Positions 15,470-26,151 of a DNA stretch of 64,000 nt are shown here, piece by piece. The notes below the pieces were generated by a model. That model had not been told where the DNA came from. It did not search any database and saw only the letters and a list, made by a program, of their open reading frames with translations. Origin of the DNA: Actinoplanes nipponensis (GTDB taxonomy: Bacteria; Actinomycetota; Actinomycetes; Mycobacteriales; Micromonosporaceae); contig NZ_BOMQ01000026.1 in the NCBI RefSeq assembly GCF_016862275.1, positions 248,001-312,000 of the forward strand, in the 5' to 3' direction. Within the stretch, counting starts at the first letter, position 1. Every line of letters begins with the position of its first letter. A program made the position numbers and the translations under genes.

Positions 15470-16291
15470 ATGCCCACCCTGACCACCAGCCCCGGCGTCG
15501 ACCTGCACTACGACGACGCCGGCACCGGAAACCCCGTCGTGCTCATCCACGGCTGGCCCCTGTCCAGCCGCAGCTGGGAAGCCCAGATCCCGGCCCTAAT
15601 CGCCGACGGCCACCGCGTCGTCACCTACGACCGCCGCGGCTTCGGCCAGAGCAGCCAGCCCTGGGACGGCTACGACTACGACACCTTCGCCGCCGACCTC
15701 GACGCCCTGCTGCGCCACCTCGACCTGCGCGAGGTCACCCTCGTCGGCTTCTCCATGGGCGGCGGGGAAGTAGCCCGCTACCTCGGCACCTACGGCAGCG
15801 ACCGGATCGCCCGGGCCGTCTTCGCCGGCGCCGTCCCGCCGTACCTCTACAAGAGCGACGACAACCCCGACGGCGCCCTCGACGACGCCACCATCAAGGC
15901 CTTCCAGCAGGGCGTCACCACCGACCGGATCGCCTTCGTCGACGGCTTCGCCACCAACTTCTTCACCGCCGGCACCACCCTCAAGGTCAGCGACGCCCAG
16001 GTCCGCTACGCCCAGGAACTGGCCCACGTGGCCTCACCCAAGGGCACCCTGGACTGCATCGCCGCCTTCGGCCTCACCGACTTCCGCGGCGACCTCGCCA
16101 AGATCGACGTACCCACGCTGGTCATCCACGGCGACAGCGACGCCATCGTGCCCTTCGAGCACAGCGGCAAGCGCACCCACGAAGCCGTCGCCGGCAGCCG
16201 CCTCGTGGTCATCAAGGACGGCCCGCACGGCATCAACGCCTCGCACCCCGCCGAGTTCAACGAAGCCCTGCTCACCTTCCTGCACAGCTAA
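15470..16291 (+). CDS. Alpha/beta hydrolase (non-heme chloroperoxidase-like)
   Basis: Serine hydrolase of 273 residues. The triad is visible: nucleophile Ser in GFSMGGGE, Asp in HGDSDAIVP and His in DGPHGINA; the oxyanion region is IHGWPLSS. This motif set is that of cofactor-free haloperoxidase/perhydrolase-type esterases. Such enzymes can form or break peracids, which would fit a location 11 bases after ohr, but the actual substrate is unknown. GGGAGCAG precedes the ATG. Its TAA overlaps the stop codon of the convergent recombinase by four bases. Confidence 0.9.
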   Translation: MPTLTTSPGVDLHYDDAGTGNPVVLIHGWPLSSRSWEAQIPALIADGHRVVTYDRRGFGQSSQPWDGYDYDTFAADLDALLRHLDLREVTLVGFSMGGGEVARYLGTYGSDRIARAVFAGAVPPYLYKSDDNPDGALDDATIKAFQQGVTTDRIAFVDGFATNFFTAGTTLKVSDAQVRYAQELAHVASPKGTLDCIAAFGLTDFRGDLAKIDVPTLVIHGDSDAIVPFEHSGKRTHEAVAGSRLVVIKDGPHGINASHPAEFNEALLTFLHS

Positions 16292-17244
16292 GGCGCCAGC
16301 TCACCCAGCGCGCGGTTGGTACGGTTCGCCCGTACCGCCGCGCGCTGCTGCGCCGCCGTCACCTCGATGTAACCCTGCGACGTCGTCAACGACGCATGCC
16401 CCAACAGCCGCATGATCTCCGAGGCGTTCGCCCCGTCCTCCGCCAGACGCGTCGCGAACGTATGCCGCAACGCATGCAACTGCGCACCCCGCGGCACCCG
16501 ATCGGCGACACCCGCCCGCCGGAAACAGGACTCCACCAGATACTGCAGACCACCCCGCCGCAACGGCGCGCCCTTGCGGTCCACCAACAACGCGTCCCCC
16601 GGCCGCAACCGCCCGAACCGCAACCGCCGGCTCTCCAGATACCGCTCCACCACCGCATCCAGCTCCGGCTCCACCGGCACCGTCCGCGGCCGCCCGCCCT
16701 TGCCGGCCACCTCCACCCGCCGCTCACCCGGCCGACCCAGCACCGAACCCGCCCGCAACGCCAGCAACTCCGACAACCGCAGCCCGGCGCACAACGCCAG
16801 AGCCAGCACCACCACATCACGCTCCGGCCACGGATCCCGCTGCCGCTCGTCGCGCCCGTTGACCGCCTGCAACAACTGCTCCGGGGTGTCCTCACCGCGC
16901 AACGGCTTGGGGGAGGGGACCGCCATCCGCGGCTTGCCCACCGCCGACATCGGATTGCCGGCGACCACGCCGTCCACCACCAGGAAACCGAAGAACGAGT
17001 TCCAGCTCGACCAGCACCGGTAGACCGAGGCGGGCGCCCGGCCGGCGGCGAAGGCGGCGAACGCCGCGCGCAGGGCCTTGGGGGAGAGGTCACGCAGAGT
17101 GACATCATCGCCGATGAGCTTGAGGACGGTGGTCAGGTCCCGGCGGTACGCCATCAGGGTGTGCTCGGACGGCTTGCGGACCGCCCTTGCGCCGAGGAAG
17201 TCTTCTATGAGAGTTTCAACCTTGATGTCTTGTTCATCCCGCAT
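16288..17244 (-). CDS. Tyrosine-type site-specific recombinase
   Basis: Integrase of 318 residues with an N-terminal SAM-like core-binding domain (about residues 1-95) and a catalytic domain. Catalytic residues are present: Arg in CAGLRLSELLAL, Lys in VAGKGGRPR, HxxR in LHALRHTFATR, His in LLGHAS and the nucleophile in SQGYIEV. The size and pattern are XerC/D-like rather than phage-like. The ATG at 17244 is six bases from a TAATAT box, so it is probably leaderless; a longer in-frame start at 17271 is less likely. No excisionase, phage or plasmid gene and no attachment repeat were found beside it. The long AT-richer stretch upstream suggests an acquired or remnant element. Confidence 0.88.
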   Translation of the reverse strand: MRDEQDIKVETLIEDFLGARAVRKPSEHTLMAYRRDLTTVLKLIGDDVTLRDLSPKALRAAFAAFAAGRAPASVYRCWSSWNSFFGFLVVDGVVAGNPMSAVGKPRMAVPSPKPLRGEDTPEQLLQAVNGRDERQRDPWPERDVVVLALALCAGLRLSELLALRAGSVLGRPGERRVEVAGKGGRPRTVPVEPELDAVVERYLESRRLRFGRLRPGDALLVDRKGAPLRRGGLQYLVESCFRRAGVADRVPRGAQLHALRHTFATRLAEDGANASEIMRLLGHASLTTSQGYIEVTAAQQRAAVRANRTNRALGELAP

Positions 17245-17258
17245 AAGGAATATTATGC
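17241..17258 (-). promoter_or_regulatory. Promoter/operator of the recombinase gene
   Basis: Locally AT-rich segment with a -10-like TAATAT on the minus strand a few bases before the recombinase ATG. It lies inside an inverted repeat GCATAA-N6-TTATGC (17241-17258). A repressor or the recombinase itself could bind here; no protein is identified. Confidence 0.4.
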
Positions 17259-17271
17259 AGGAAATGGGCAC

Positions 17272-18120
17272 TCAGCGCATCGGCCCAGCGAGGCGGCGGG
17301 CGGCGGCGCTGCAGGTGTAGTGCAGGCGGCCATGGTCTCTTTGTGCCAGCCCACGTGATCGCTAGTCCGACCTGGCCGTTCCGAAGCGGCCTGCTGCGGG
17401 CTTCGACAGCGCGGTCCGAGGCGGACGGCTTTCCGGTATGTGGGTGCCGGTCAGCGCCCGGCTGACCTGCCGGCTCGCGGGGGGTCAGCCTTTGCCGGAT
17501 GCGGGACCGCACGCCGTGAGCGCAGACTTCTGCCAGAAGCCTTCTCCTGAGATTTCGTGACGCCCACGCTGGCCCGCACTCGGCTTCGGAGGCCCTTCCG
17601 CGCTCAGGTTGACATAATGTCAATTATCGACCATGCGAATGGTGGATGTTGGTGCGTCGGTTTGGACCGCTGGTGAGCGTGAGGTCCCGCTTCCGGTGTC
17701 GCGGTGTGGGGCCTCACGCCTGTGTCGGTCCGATCGCCGTGAAGGCCTTGGCCGGGTCGGGTCGAGTCGTGATCCCGTGGCCGCGGGTGCCGAGCAGCCT
17801 CTCCCGGGTCTTGAGCCGACCGACCGACCGCGACGCCGTGACGCCGTCGGCTTGCTTCGGCGGTTGCTCCGCGCGGCGAGCCCGGTGATGCGGGCCCGTG
17901 ACGGCGCGCCCTGTCGTTGGGAGTCGGCGCCCCTTTCCGGCAACGCTGCGCCCGCTCCCTGGACCAGGAGATCCGAGCGCCAGGAGATCCCGAGCGCTCC
18001 CCCACGCTCATGATCAACTCGTGGTCGTGGAGCGACGCTGTGCCAGCCTGTGGGAGCGGCGCCTCCGGGCGCGCCACCAGCAGTCCGGCTGCCTCCTGCG
18101 CCGCTCCCCCGCGCCGTCGG
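17272..18120. other. About 850 bp without a recognisable gene
   Basis: Between the recombinase and the UvrA-like gene no frame shows protein-like composition over a useful length. The stretch contains an inverted repeat GGTCAGC-N5-GCTGACC near 17452 and a perfect 15-bp palindrome at 17609-17623. One minus-strand frame from about 17900 down to 17725 reads GRLKTRERLLGTRGHGITT with DPAKAFTAIG and a stop, which could be the eroded C-terminus of a lost gene; I cannot name it. Base composition is less GC-rich than in neighbouring genes at the palindrome. Confidence 0.5.
17609..17623. promoter_or_regulatory. 15-bp perfect palindrome TTGACATAATGTCAA
   Basis: Two 7-base arms TTGACAT and ATGTCAA around a central A, in an AT-rich island within very GC-rich DNA. 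It has the shape of a dimeric repressor operator and contains a TTGACA box on each strand. No gene starts convincingly nearby, so the target is unknown. Confidence 0.4.
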
Positions 18121-20514
<2,394 letters not shown>

Positions 20515-20549
20515 GGCTTCTCCCTCGTGAGGTGGTGCGGTCGGGCGGG

Positions 20550-20960
20550 TCAGCGCAGCTGCTGGATGCGGATCATGTTGCCCGCCGGGTCGCGCAGGGC
20601 GCAGTCGCGGATGCCGTACGGCTGGTCGGTCGGTTCCTGGACGATCTCGGCGTCGCCGGCCTGGAGCCGTTCGAAGGTGCCGTCGAGGTCCTTGGTGGCC
20701 AGGTTGATGCCGGCGTAGGTGCCCTTGGCCATCATCTCGGCGATGGTGGCGCGCTCCTGGTCGGTGATGCCGGGGTCGGCGCCGGGCGGGTGCAGCACGA
20801 TGGAGGTGCCGGGCTGGCCGGCGGGGCCGACGGTGATCCAGCGCAGCCCGTTGTAGCCGACGTCGTTGCGGACCTCGAAGCCGAGGGTGTCGCGGTAGAA
20901 GGCCAGGGCGGCCTCGGGGTCGTTGTGCGGCAGGTACGCGCTGTGAATGACGATGTCCAT
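20550..20960 (-). CDS. VOC-family protein in UvrA-like operon
   Basis: Glyoxalase/bleomycin-resistance-fold protein of 136 residues. Paired beta-alpha-beta modules are visible (IVIHSAYLPHNDPEAALAFYRDTLGFEV, and the end DCALRDPAGNMIRIQQ). Relatives bind or modify small molecules, including antibiotics. The ATG at 20960 is only five bases after the AraC-type gene stop, so translation is likely coupled; its own ribosome-binding site is weak. Together with the downstream UvrA-like ATPase it looks like a detoxification or resistance cassette. Sequestration versus catalysis cannot be told from sequence. Confidence 0.87.
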   Translation of the reverse strand: MDIVIHSAYLPHNDPEAALAFYRDTLGFEVRNDVGYNGLRWITVGPAGQPGTSIVLHPPGADPGITDQERATIAEMMAKGTYAGINLATKDLDGTFERLQAGDAEIVQEPTDQPYGIRDCALRDPAGNMIRIQQLR

Positions 20961-20965
20961 GCCGG

Positions 20966-21415
20966 TCACGCTAATGGGGGCGGCGTGAGCTGCGCTTCTC
21001 GATTCCTGATCGGTCTGGTGATCTGCTTGGCCACGCAGGAGGGCATGCCGGCGGTGGCGCGGGCGGCCTCGCGGCGGTAGACGCTGGGCGCGACGCCGAC
21101 CAGTTCGGTGAAGCGGGTGCTGAAGGTGCCCAGTGAGGAGCAGCCGACGGCGAAGCAGACGTCGGTGACGCTGAGGTCGCCGCGGCGCAGCATGGCCATG
21201 GCGCGTTCGATGCGCCGGGTCATCAGGTACGCGTACACCGACTCGCCGTAGGCCTGCTTGAACGCGCGGCTCAGGTGCCCGGCGGACATGGTGGCGCCGC
21301 GGGCCAGCGCCTCGACGTCCAGCGGCTGGGCGTAGTCGCGGTCGATGCGGTCCCGGACGCGGCGCAGCCGGGCGAGGTCGTTCAGGTGGTGTGCCGCGGC
21401 GGGTCTGCTGGTCAC
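20966..21415 (-). CDS. AraC-family transcriptional regulator (DNA-binding domain only)
   Basis: Protein of 149 residues made of two helix-turn-helix motifs: LDVEALARGATMSAGHLSRAFKQAYGES and LSVTDVCFAVGCSSLGTFSTRFTELVGVAPSVYRR. There is no N-terminal cupin or sensing domain, so it is a short MarA/SoxS-like activator whose level rather than ligand may set activity, or whose signal enters differently. It is the first gene of the three-gene unit with the VOC protein and the UvrA-like ATPase, and is the likely activator of that unit. The GTG start lies about 65 bases from the divergent phosphotransferase gene. Confidence 0.9.
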   Translation of the reverse strand: MTSRPAAAHHLNDLARLRRVRDRIDRDYAQPLDVEALARGATMSAGHLSRAFKQAYGESVYAYLMTRRIERAMAMLRRGDLSVTDVCFAVGCSSLGTFSTRFTELVGVAPSVYRREAARATAGMPSCVAKQITRPIRNREAQLTPPPLA

Positions 21416-21480
21416 TGCGAAATCGTGCCACGCCGCCCCGCGGTTGCCCAGCGGCGCGCGGGATGCCGTATCAAGGGGTG

Positions 21481-22185
21481 ATGACTGAGCAGCCGTTGCC
21501 GGGCGGGTTCGTCGGCGCCGCCGTACGGGTGGGTGGCACCGTGCGCAAGGCGGCGCCGCCGGATGCGCCGTTCGTCGGCCGGTTGCTGGGTTTCTTCGCC
21601 GAGCGGGGCTGGCCGGGCGCGCCGCGGTGGCTCGGGGTGGACGAGCGTGGGCGGCAGGTGCTGGGTTTCGTCGAGGGGGACGTGCCGGGCGGCGACGCCG
21701 CTGCCCCGGTCGGCGACGACGCGCTGGCCGCGGTGGCGCGGCTGGTGCGCGCCTTCCACGACCTGACGGCGGGGTCGGCGCTGGCCGGGGATCAGGAGGT
21801 GGTGTGTCACCACGACCTGTCGCCGGCCAACACGGTGTTCCGGGCCGGGATGCCGGTGGCGTTCATCGACTGGGACCTGGCCGGGCCGGGGCTGCGGGTG
21901 CAGGACGTGGCCCACGTGTGCTGGCAGTTCGTGCCGCTGGGCCCGGGGGTGGCGCCCGCGGAGGCGGGGCGGCGGGTGCGGGTGGTGGCGCGGGCGTACG
22001 GCTGGGGTGATCTTGCGGTGCTCGTCGATACGGTGTTGTGGTGGCAGGACCGGTGCTGGCGGGGCATCGAGGCGGGCGCGGACGCGGGGGTGCCGGCGAT
22101 GGTGCGGCTGCGGGAGGCCGGTGTGGTGTCGCGGGTGCGGGCGGCGTACGAGTGGACCGGGCGGCATCGCCGGTCGCTAGGGTGA
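21481..22185 (+). CDS. Aminoglycoside-phosphotransferase-family kinase
   Basis: Small-molecule kinase of 234 residues with the APH/choline kinase fold. The catalytic loop is intact in VVCHHDLSPANTVF (Brenner HxD...N) and the metal-binding aspartate in AFIDWDLAGPG. The N-terminal nucleotide lobe is short, as in many uncharacterised APH relatives of actinobacteria; substrates can be antibiotics, sugars or homoserine. AAGGGG precedes the ATG. It is followed four bases later by a MarR-type regulator, so they are probably co-transcribed. Antibiotic inactivation is possible but unproven. Confidence 0.85.
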   Translation: MTEQPLPGGFVGAAVRVGGTVRKAAPPDAPFVGRLLGFFAERGWPGAPRWLGVDERGRQVLGFVEGDVPGGDAAAPVGDDALAAVARLVRAFHDLTAGSALAGDQEVVCHHDLSPANTVFRAGMPVAFIDWDLAGPGLRVQDVAHVCWQFVPLGPGVAPAEAGRRVRVVARAYGWGDLAVLVDTVLWWQDRCWRGIEAGADAGVPAMVRLREAGVVSRVRAAYEWTGRHRRSLG

Positions 22186-22189
22186 TCCG

Positions 22190-22615
22190 GTGACGGACCT
22201 GCGGCGGCTCTTCGACGATCTGGTGGGCCTGGAGATCGCGGTGTGGGACGCCGTCGACGCCCGGCTGCGCCGCGACTGCGCCCTGCCGCTGGGTCAGTTC
22301 ATGCCGATGCGGGTCGTGGCCGCGACACCGGGCTGCCGGGTGCTGGACGTCTCGGCCCAGCTGCAGATCACCGTGGGCGCGGCGAGCAAGGTGGTGGACC
22401 GGGTGGAGGCCGCCGGGCACTGCGCGCGCCGGCCCAACCCGCGGGACCGGCGCTCGTCGCTGATCGCGTTGACGCCGTCGGGGTCGGCGGCGCTGGCGGC
22501 GGCCGAGGTGGTGTTCGAGCGGGAGCTGGCGGAGCTGCTGGGCGGGGTGCTGTCGCCGGTGGCGCTGACCCGGTTCGCCGGCACGCTGGGCCGGGTGCGT
22601 GCCGCGCTCCGCTGA
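22190..22615 (+). CDS. MarR-family transcriptional regulator
   Basis: Winged-helix repressor of 141 residues. The DNA-binding region is CRVLDVSAQLQITVGAASKVVDRVEAAGHCARRPNPRDRRSSLIALT, ending in the wing with the family RDRRS motif. The N-terminal dimerisation helix is short. No redox Cys arrangement like OhrR is present, so a small-molecule ligand is more likely. It starts (GTG) four bases after the phosphotransferase stop and ends 17 bases before the membrane STAND gene. It could regulate either or the whole unit. Confidence 0.88.
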   Translation: MTDLRRLFDDLVGLEIAVWDAVDARLRRDCALPLGQFMPMRVVAATPGCRVLDVSAQLQITVGAASKVVDRVEAAGHCARRPNPRDRRSSLIALTPSGSAALAAAEVVFERELAELLGGVLSPVALTRFAGTLGRVRAALR

Positions 22616-22632
22616 GCCAGTGACGGGCATGT

Positions 22633-24945
22633 ATGTTTCCGGGCATGATGCGGCATCGGGTCGTGCCGTTGCTGGTCGTGGCGTCGGGGCTGGTCGCGGT
22701 GGTGCCGGCGGCGCTGGGCCCGTACCCGGGGCTGGCCTGGCCGCTGGTCGCGCTGCTGGCCGTGGCCGGGATCGCGCTGGGGTGGTGGCAGCGGCGGCCG
22801 GCCGGGCCGGCCCCGGCGGTGGCGCCGCAGCGCCGCCCGGCGGAGTTGCCGGCCGCGCCGGTGCTGGTCGGCCGGGCCGCGGAGCTCGCCGCGGTGTCGG
22901 CCGCGGTGGCCGGCGGGGCGCAGCTGGTGGTGCTCGCGGCGGCGGCCGGCACGGGCACGTCGGCGCTGGCGTTGCGGGCCGCCCACGACGCCCGCGACCA
23001 CTACCCCGACGGTCAGCTGTTCGCGGCGCTGCGGGGCGCCTCGGCTGATCCGGTGCCGCCGGAGGCGGTGCTGGTGCGGTTCCTGCGGGCGCTGGGCCGC
23101 CCGGACGACGAGCTGCGCGGCGACGTGGCGGAGCTGGCGTCGCGGTTCCGCTCGGTGGTGGACGACCGGCGGGTGCTGGTGCTGCTCGACGACGCCCGGG
23201 ACGCCGCGCAGGTGCGCCACCTGCTGCCCGGCGGGGCGCACAGCCTGGCCCTGGTGACCAGCCGGCGGTTGCTGTCGGACCTGCTGGGCGCGTCGGTGCT
23301 GACCATCGGCGCCTTGCCGGAGGAGGCGGCGCTGGAGCTGCTCACGGCGACGGCCGGCCCGGGACCGGTGGCGGCCGACCCGGACGGCGCCCGCCGCCTG
23401 GTGCGGGCGTGCGGCGGGCTGCCGCTGGCGGTCCGCATCATCGGCGCCCGGCTGCGGATGCGCGCGCAGTGGTCGGCGTCGGCGCTGGCGGACCGCCTCG
23501 ACGACGAGAACCGGCGGCCGGCCGGGATGCGCCTGGCCGACCGGGCGGTGCGATCGACGCTGCGGGTCGTCTACGACGAGCTGGGCCCGGGCGAGCAGCT
23601 GGTGTTCCGGCGGGTGGGTGGCTACCCGGGCCCGTCGGTCGGGCTGGCCGCGGCGGCGGCGCGCTGCGCGCTGGAGGAGCACGCGGTGGCCGGGGCCCTC
23701 GAACGGCTCGCCGGGGCGTTGCTGGTGGAGTCGCCGGCCCCGGACCGCTACCGCATGCACGACCTGCTGCGGCTGTGCGCCCGGGACCTGGCGGCCGAGG
23801 GCGCCGAGGACGTCGAGGGCCTGCGCCGGCACCTGCGGTGGCTGACCGCGCGGGCCCGCCCGGGCGGCTGGCTGGCCGCGGAACGCGAGAACGTGCTGGC
23901 GGCGGTGCACGCGGCCGTCGGCGCGGGACTGGCCGCGGACGCCCGGGCGGTCATCGTGGCGGTGCATCCGCTGGTCACCGGCGAGGCCGAGCACGGCTAC
24001 CGGCTGCGGCTGTGGCAGGCCGCGATCCCGGTGGCGACGGCGCTGGGCGACGAGCCGTTCCGCATCCGCGCGCTGCGGTGGGTGTCGCACGCGTACGGGA
24101 TGACCGGCCAGTCCCGGCTCGAACTGCCGGCGGCGCAGCAGGCGCTGGCAGCCGCGGAGCGCCTCGGCACCGACGTACGCGAGATCGCGCTGGCGGCCTG
24201 GCGCGTCGGGGACGCCCTGCGCGCGCTGGACCGCTTCGACGAGGCGCAGGAGGCGCTGCTGCGGGCGCTGGAGCTGCTGACCGGGCTCGGGGCGGTCGCC
24301 GATGAGATCGAGGTGCGACTGTCGCTGGGCACGCTGGACAACACGTTCCTGCGGCCCGAGCTGAGCACCCCGGTGCTGACCCGGGCGGTGGAGCTGCTGG
24401 CGGAGCGCGACGAGCCCGAACGCGGCTGGGCGCTGCTGGGCCTGGCCGTGGCCGCCGGCCTGTCCGGGCAGGTCCAGCGGGCCCGCGAGCTGGTGGCCGA
24501 CGCCCTGGGCGTCGCCGAGCGCCTCGGCGACGACCAGCTGCGCGGGCACTGCCTGCAGGAGCGCGGCTGGCTGCACGTGCGGCACGGGGCGTACAGGCAC
24601 GCCGAACGTGACTTCGCGGCGATGCTGGCGATCTTCCAACGGCTGCGCGGCGGCCCCGGTGTCGCCGCCGCGCAGGCCGCGCTGGGTGAGATCGCCGACC
24701 TGCGCGGCGAGACGGCCGTGGCGCTGAGCCGGTTCGAGCTGGCGATGGCGGAGTATGAACGGCTCGGGCTGCCGGTGCGCCTGGGACAGATGCTGCAACG
24801 CCGGGCCGAGGTGCTGCGCGGGCTGGGCCGCGAGCAGGAAGCCGAGGCCGACGCGGCCCGCGCCCGGGAGCTGATCGGCGACGCGCCGGCCCACCGCGGC
24901 CCGGCACTGCGGCGGCGGCCGGACCGGCCGCGACGGGAGACGTGA
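22633..24945 (+). CDS. Membrane-anchored STAND (NB-ARC-like) TPR protein with lysine-less P-loop
   Basis: Protein of 770 residues. Two N-terminal membrane helices (about residues 9-30 and 34-52) are followed by an AfsR/NB-ARC-type ATPase module and a TPR-rich C-terminus (about residues 440-740). The P-loop reads AAAAGTGTSALALR where active relatives have G-x-G-K-T/S, so the lysine is a threonine. Walker B is preserved (RVLVLLDDAR), as are the ARC elements CGGLPLAVRIIG and YRMHDLLRLCARD. There is no SARP or DNA-binding domain. It is probably a membrane-tethered signalling scaffold that may bind nucleotide weakly or not at all. It follows a MarR gene and its stop overlaps the start of a double-VOC gene by one base. 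The first ATG could also be 22645 or 22648. Confidence 0.78.
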   Translation: MFPGMMRHRVVPLLVVASGLVAVVPAALGPYPGLAWPLVALLAVAGIALGWWQRRPAGPAPAVAPQRRPAELPAAPVLVGRAAELAAVSAAVAGGAQLVVLAAAAGTGTSALALRAAHDARDHYPDGQLFAALRGASADPVPPEAVLVRFLRALGRPDDELRGDVAELASRFRSVVDDRRVLVLLDDARDAAQVRHLLPGGAHSLALVTSRRLLSDLLGASVLTIGALPEEAALELLTATAGPGPVAADPDGARRLVRACGGLPLAVRIIGARLRMRAQWSASALADRLDDENRRPAGMRLADRAVRSTLRVVYDELGPGEQLVFRRVGGYPGPSVGLAAAAARCALEEHAVAGALERLAGALLVESPAPDRYRMHDLLRLCARDLAAEGAEDVEGLRRHLRWLTARARPGGWLAAERENVLAAVHAAVGAGLAADARAVIVAVHPLVTGEAEHGYRLRLWQAAIPVATALGDEPFRIRALRWVSHAYGMTGQSRLELPAAQQALAAAERLGTDVREIALAAWRVGDALRALDRFDEAQEALLRALELLTGLGAVADEIEVRLSLGTLDNTFLRPELSTPVLTRAVELLAERDEPERGWALLGLAVAAGLSGQVQRARELVADALGVAERLGDDQLRGHCLQERGWLHVRHGAYRHAERDFAAMLAIFQRLRGGPGVAAAQAALGEIADLRGETAVALSRFELAMAEYERLGLPVRLGQMLQRRAEVLRGLGREQEAEADAARARELIGDAPAHRGPALRRRPDRPRRET

Positions 24946-25637
24946 TGACGGTACGGTGGATCACCGGGTTCCTGGACACCCCGTCGCGGGTGGCCGAGCC
25001 GTTCTGGCAGGCGGTGACCGGCTCCGGGCTCTCGCCGCGGCGCGGACCGGGCGGGGAGTTCGCGACGCTGCGGCCGGCCGGCGGCGACCCGTACCTGCGG
25101 GTGCAGGTCGTCGGCGACGGCCCGGCCCGCGCCCACCTGGACCTGCACGTCACCGACGTCGCGGCGCAGGCCCGGCGGGCCGTGGCGCTGGGCGCCTCGG
25201 TGCTGGCCGACGAGGGCGAGCTGGTGGTGCTGCGCTCCCCCGCCGGGCTGCCCTGGTGCCTGGTGGCCTGGCACGGCGAGGCCAACCGGCCGGCCGGCGC
25301 GCGCAGCCTGGTCGACCAGATGTGCCTGGACGTGCCGGCCGGCGTCTTCGACGCCGAGGCCGGGTTCTGGGCCGCGGTGACCGGCTGGCCGCGGCGGCCG
25401 GGATCCCGGCCGGAGTTCCAGGCCCTGGTACGCCCGCCCGGCATGCCGCTGCGGCTGCTGCTGCAACGCGTCGACGCCCCGGCCGGCATGCACCTGGACC
25501 TGGCCTGCACGGACCGGGCCGCCGAGGTGGCGTGGCACGAGCAGCTCGGCGCGCGGGTGGTGGCCGGGCACGAGCGGTGGACCACGCTGCGGGACCCGGC
25601 CGGCCGGACGTACTGCGTGACCGACCGGCCGGTGTGA
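24945..25637 (+). CDS. Double-VOC-domain protein
   Basis: Protein of 230 residues with two successive glyoxalase-like modules: residues 1-115 (WITGFLDTPSRVAEPFWQAVTG ... PAGLPWCLVAW) and 120-230 (MCLDVPAGVFDAEAGFWAAVTGW ... RDPAGRTYCVTDRPV). Internal duplication is obvious from the repeated FW-AVTG and DPAG/SPAG motifs. The activity is unknown; such proteins bind small molecules. The ATG shares one base with the TGA of the STAND gene (TGATG), so translation is coupled. It is convergent with the sigma factor gene, one base apart. Confidence 0.85.
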   Translation: MTVRWITGFLDTPSRVAEPFWQAVTGSGLSPRRGPGGEFATLRPAGGDPYLRVQVVGDGPARAHLDLHVTDVAAQARRAVALGASVLADEGELVVLRSPAGLPWCLVAWHGEANRPAGARSLVDQMCLDVPAGVFDAEAGFWAAVTGWPRRPGSRPEFQALVRPPGMPLRLLLQRVDAPAGMHLDLACTDRAAEVAWHEQLGARVVAGHERWTTLRDPAGRTYCVTDRPV

Positions 25638-25638
25638 G

Positions 25639-26151
25639 TCACTGCCGGGCGAAGTCCTCCCCGAGCAGCTCCCGCAGCCGGCCCAGGGCCCGCATGCTCT
25701 GCATCTTCACCACCGACGGCGAGACCCCGAGGATCTCCGCGACGGTGGTCACGCTCTGGTCCTCCCAGTGCCGCAGCACCACGATGGCCTGGTCCCGTAC
25801 CGGCAGCGTGGCCAGCGCGGCCATCAGCGTGACGTGCAGCTCCGCGGACGCGTCGGCCCCGCGCCCGGCCCGCTCCGGCAGCTCGGCCCGCACCACCTCG
25901 GTGTCGCTGCGGCGCCGGCGCTGGTCGAGGACCGCGTTCATCAGCACCCGGCGGCTGTAGGCCTCCAGGTCGGCGGTGCGGTGGATGCGGCGCCAGACGG
26001 CGTACATCCGGGCCAGCGTCAACTGGGTCAGGTCCTGCGCCAGGTGCCAGTCCCGGCACATCAGGTACGCGGTGCGCCGCAGCCGCGGGGTGGCCGCCAC
26101 GACGAACTCGGCGAACTGCTCGTCGCGGGCCGCCCGCCGCGCGCTCGTCAC
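25639..26151 (-). CDS. SigE-family RNA polymerase sigma factor (ECF)
   Basis: Extracytoplasmic-function sigma factor of 170 residues. Region 2 is visible in FAEFVVAATPRLRRTAYLMCRDWHLAQDLTQLTLARMYAVW and region 4 in LATLPVRDQAIVVLRHWEDQSVTTVAEILGVSPSVVKMQSMRALGRLRELL. The GTG start overlaps the stop of the preceding membrane protein gene (GTGA, 26148-26151), so the pair is translationally coupled. This is the typical size and pattern of the actinobacterial SigE/SigL subfamily. The upstream membrane protein is the best candidate for its anti-sigma factor, although the order is the reverse of the common sigma/anti-sigma order. Confidence 0.92.
   Translation of the reverse strand: MTSARRAARDEQFAEFVVAATPRLRRTAYLMCRDWHLAQDLTQLTLARMYAVWRRIHRTADLEAYSRRVLMNAVLDQRRRRSDTEVVRAELPERAGRGADASAELHVTLMAALATLPVRDQAIVVLRHWEDQSVTTVAEILGVSPSVVKMQSMRALGRLRELLGEDFARQ

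Noticed and set aside
17604..18077. 157-residue minus-strand frame in the orphan interval
   Set aside because: Composition is Arg/His/Pro-biased with no start context; the interval is treated as non-coding.
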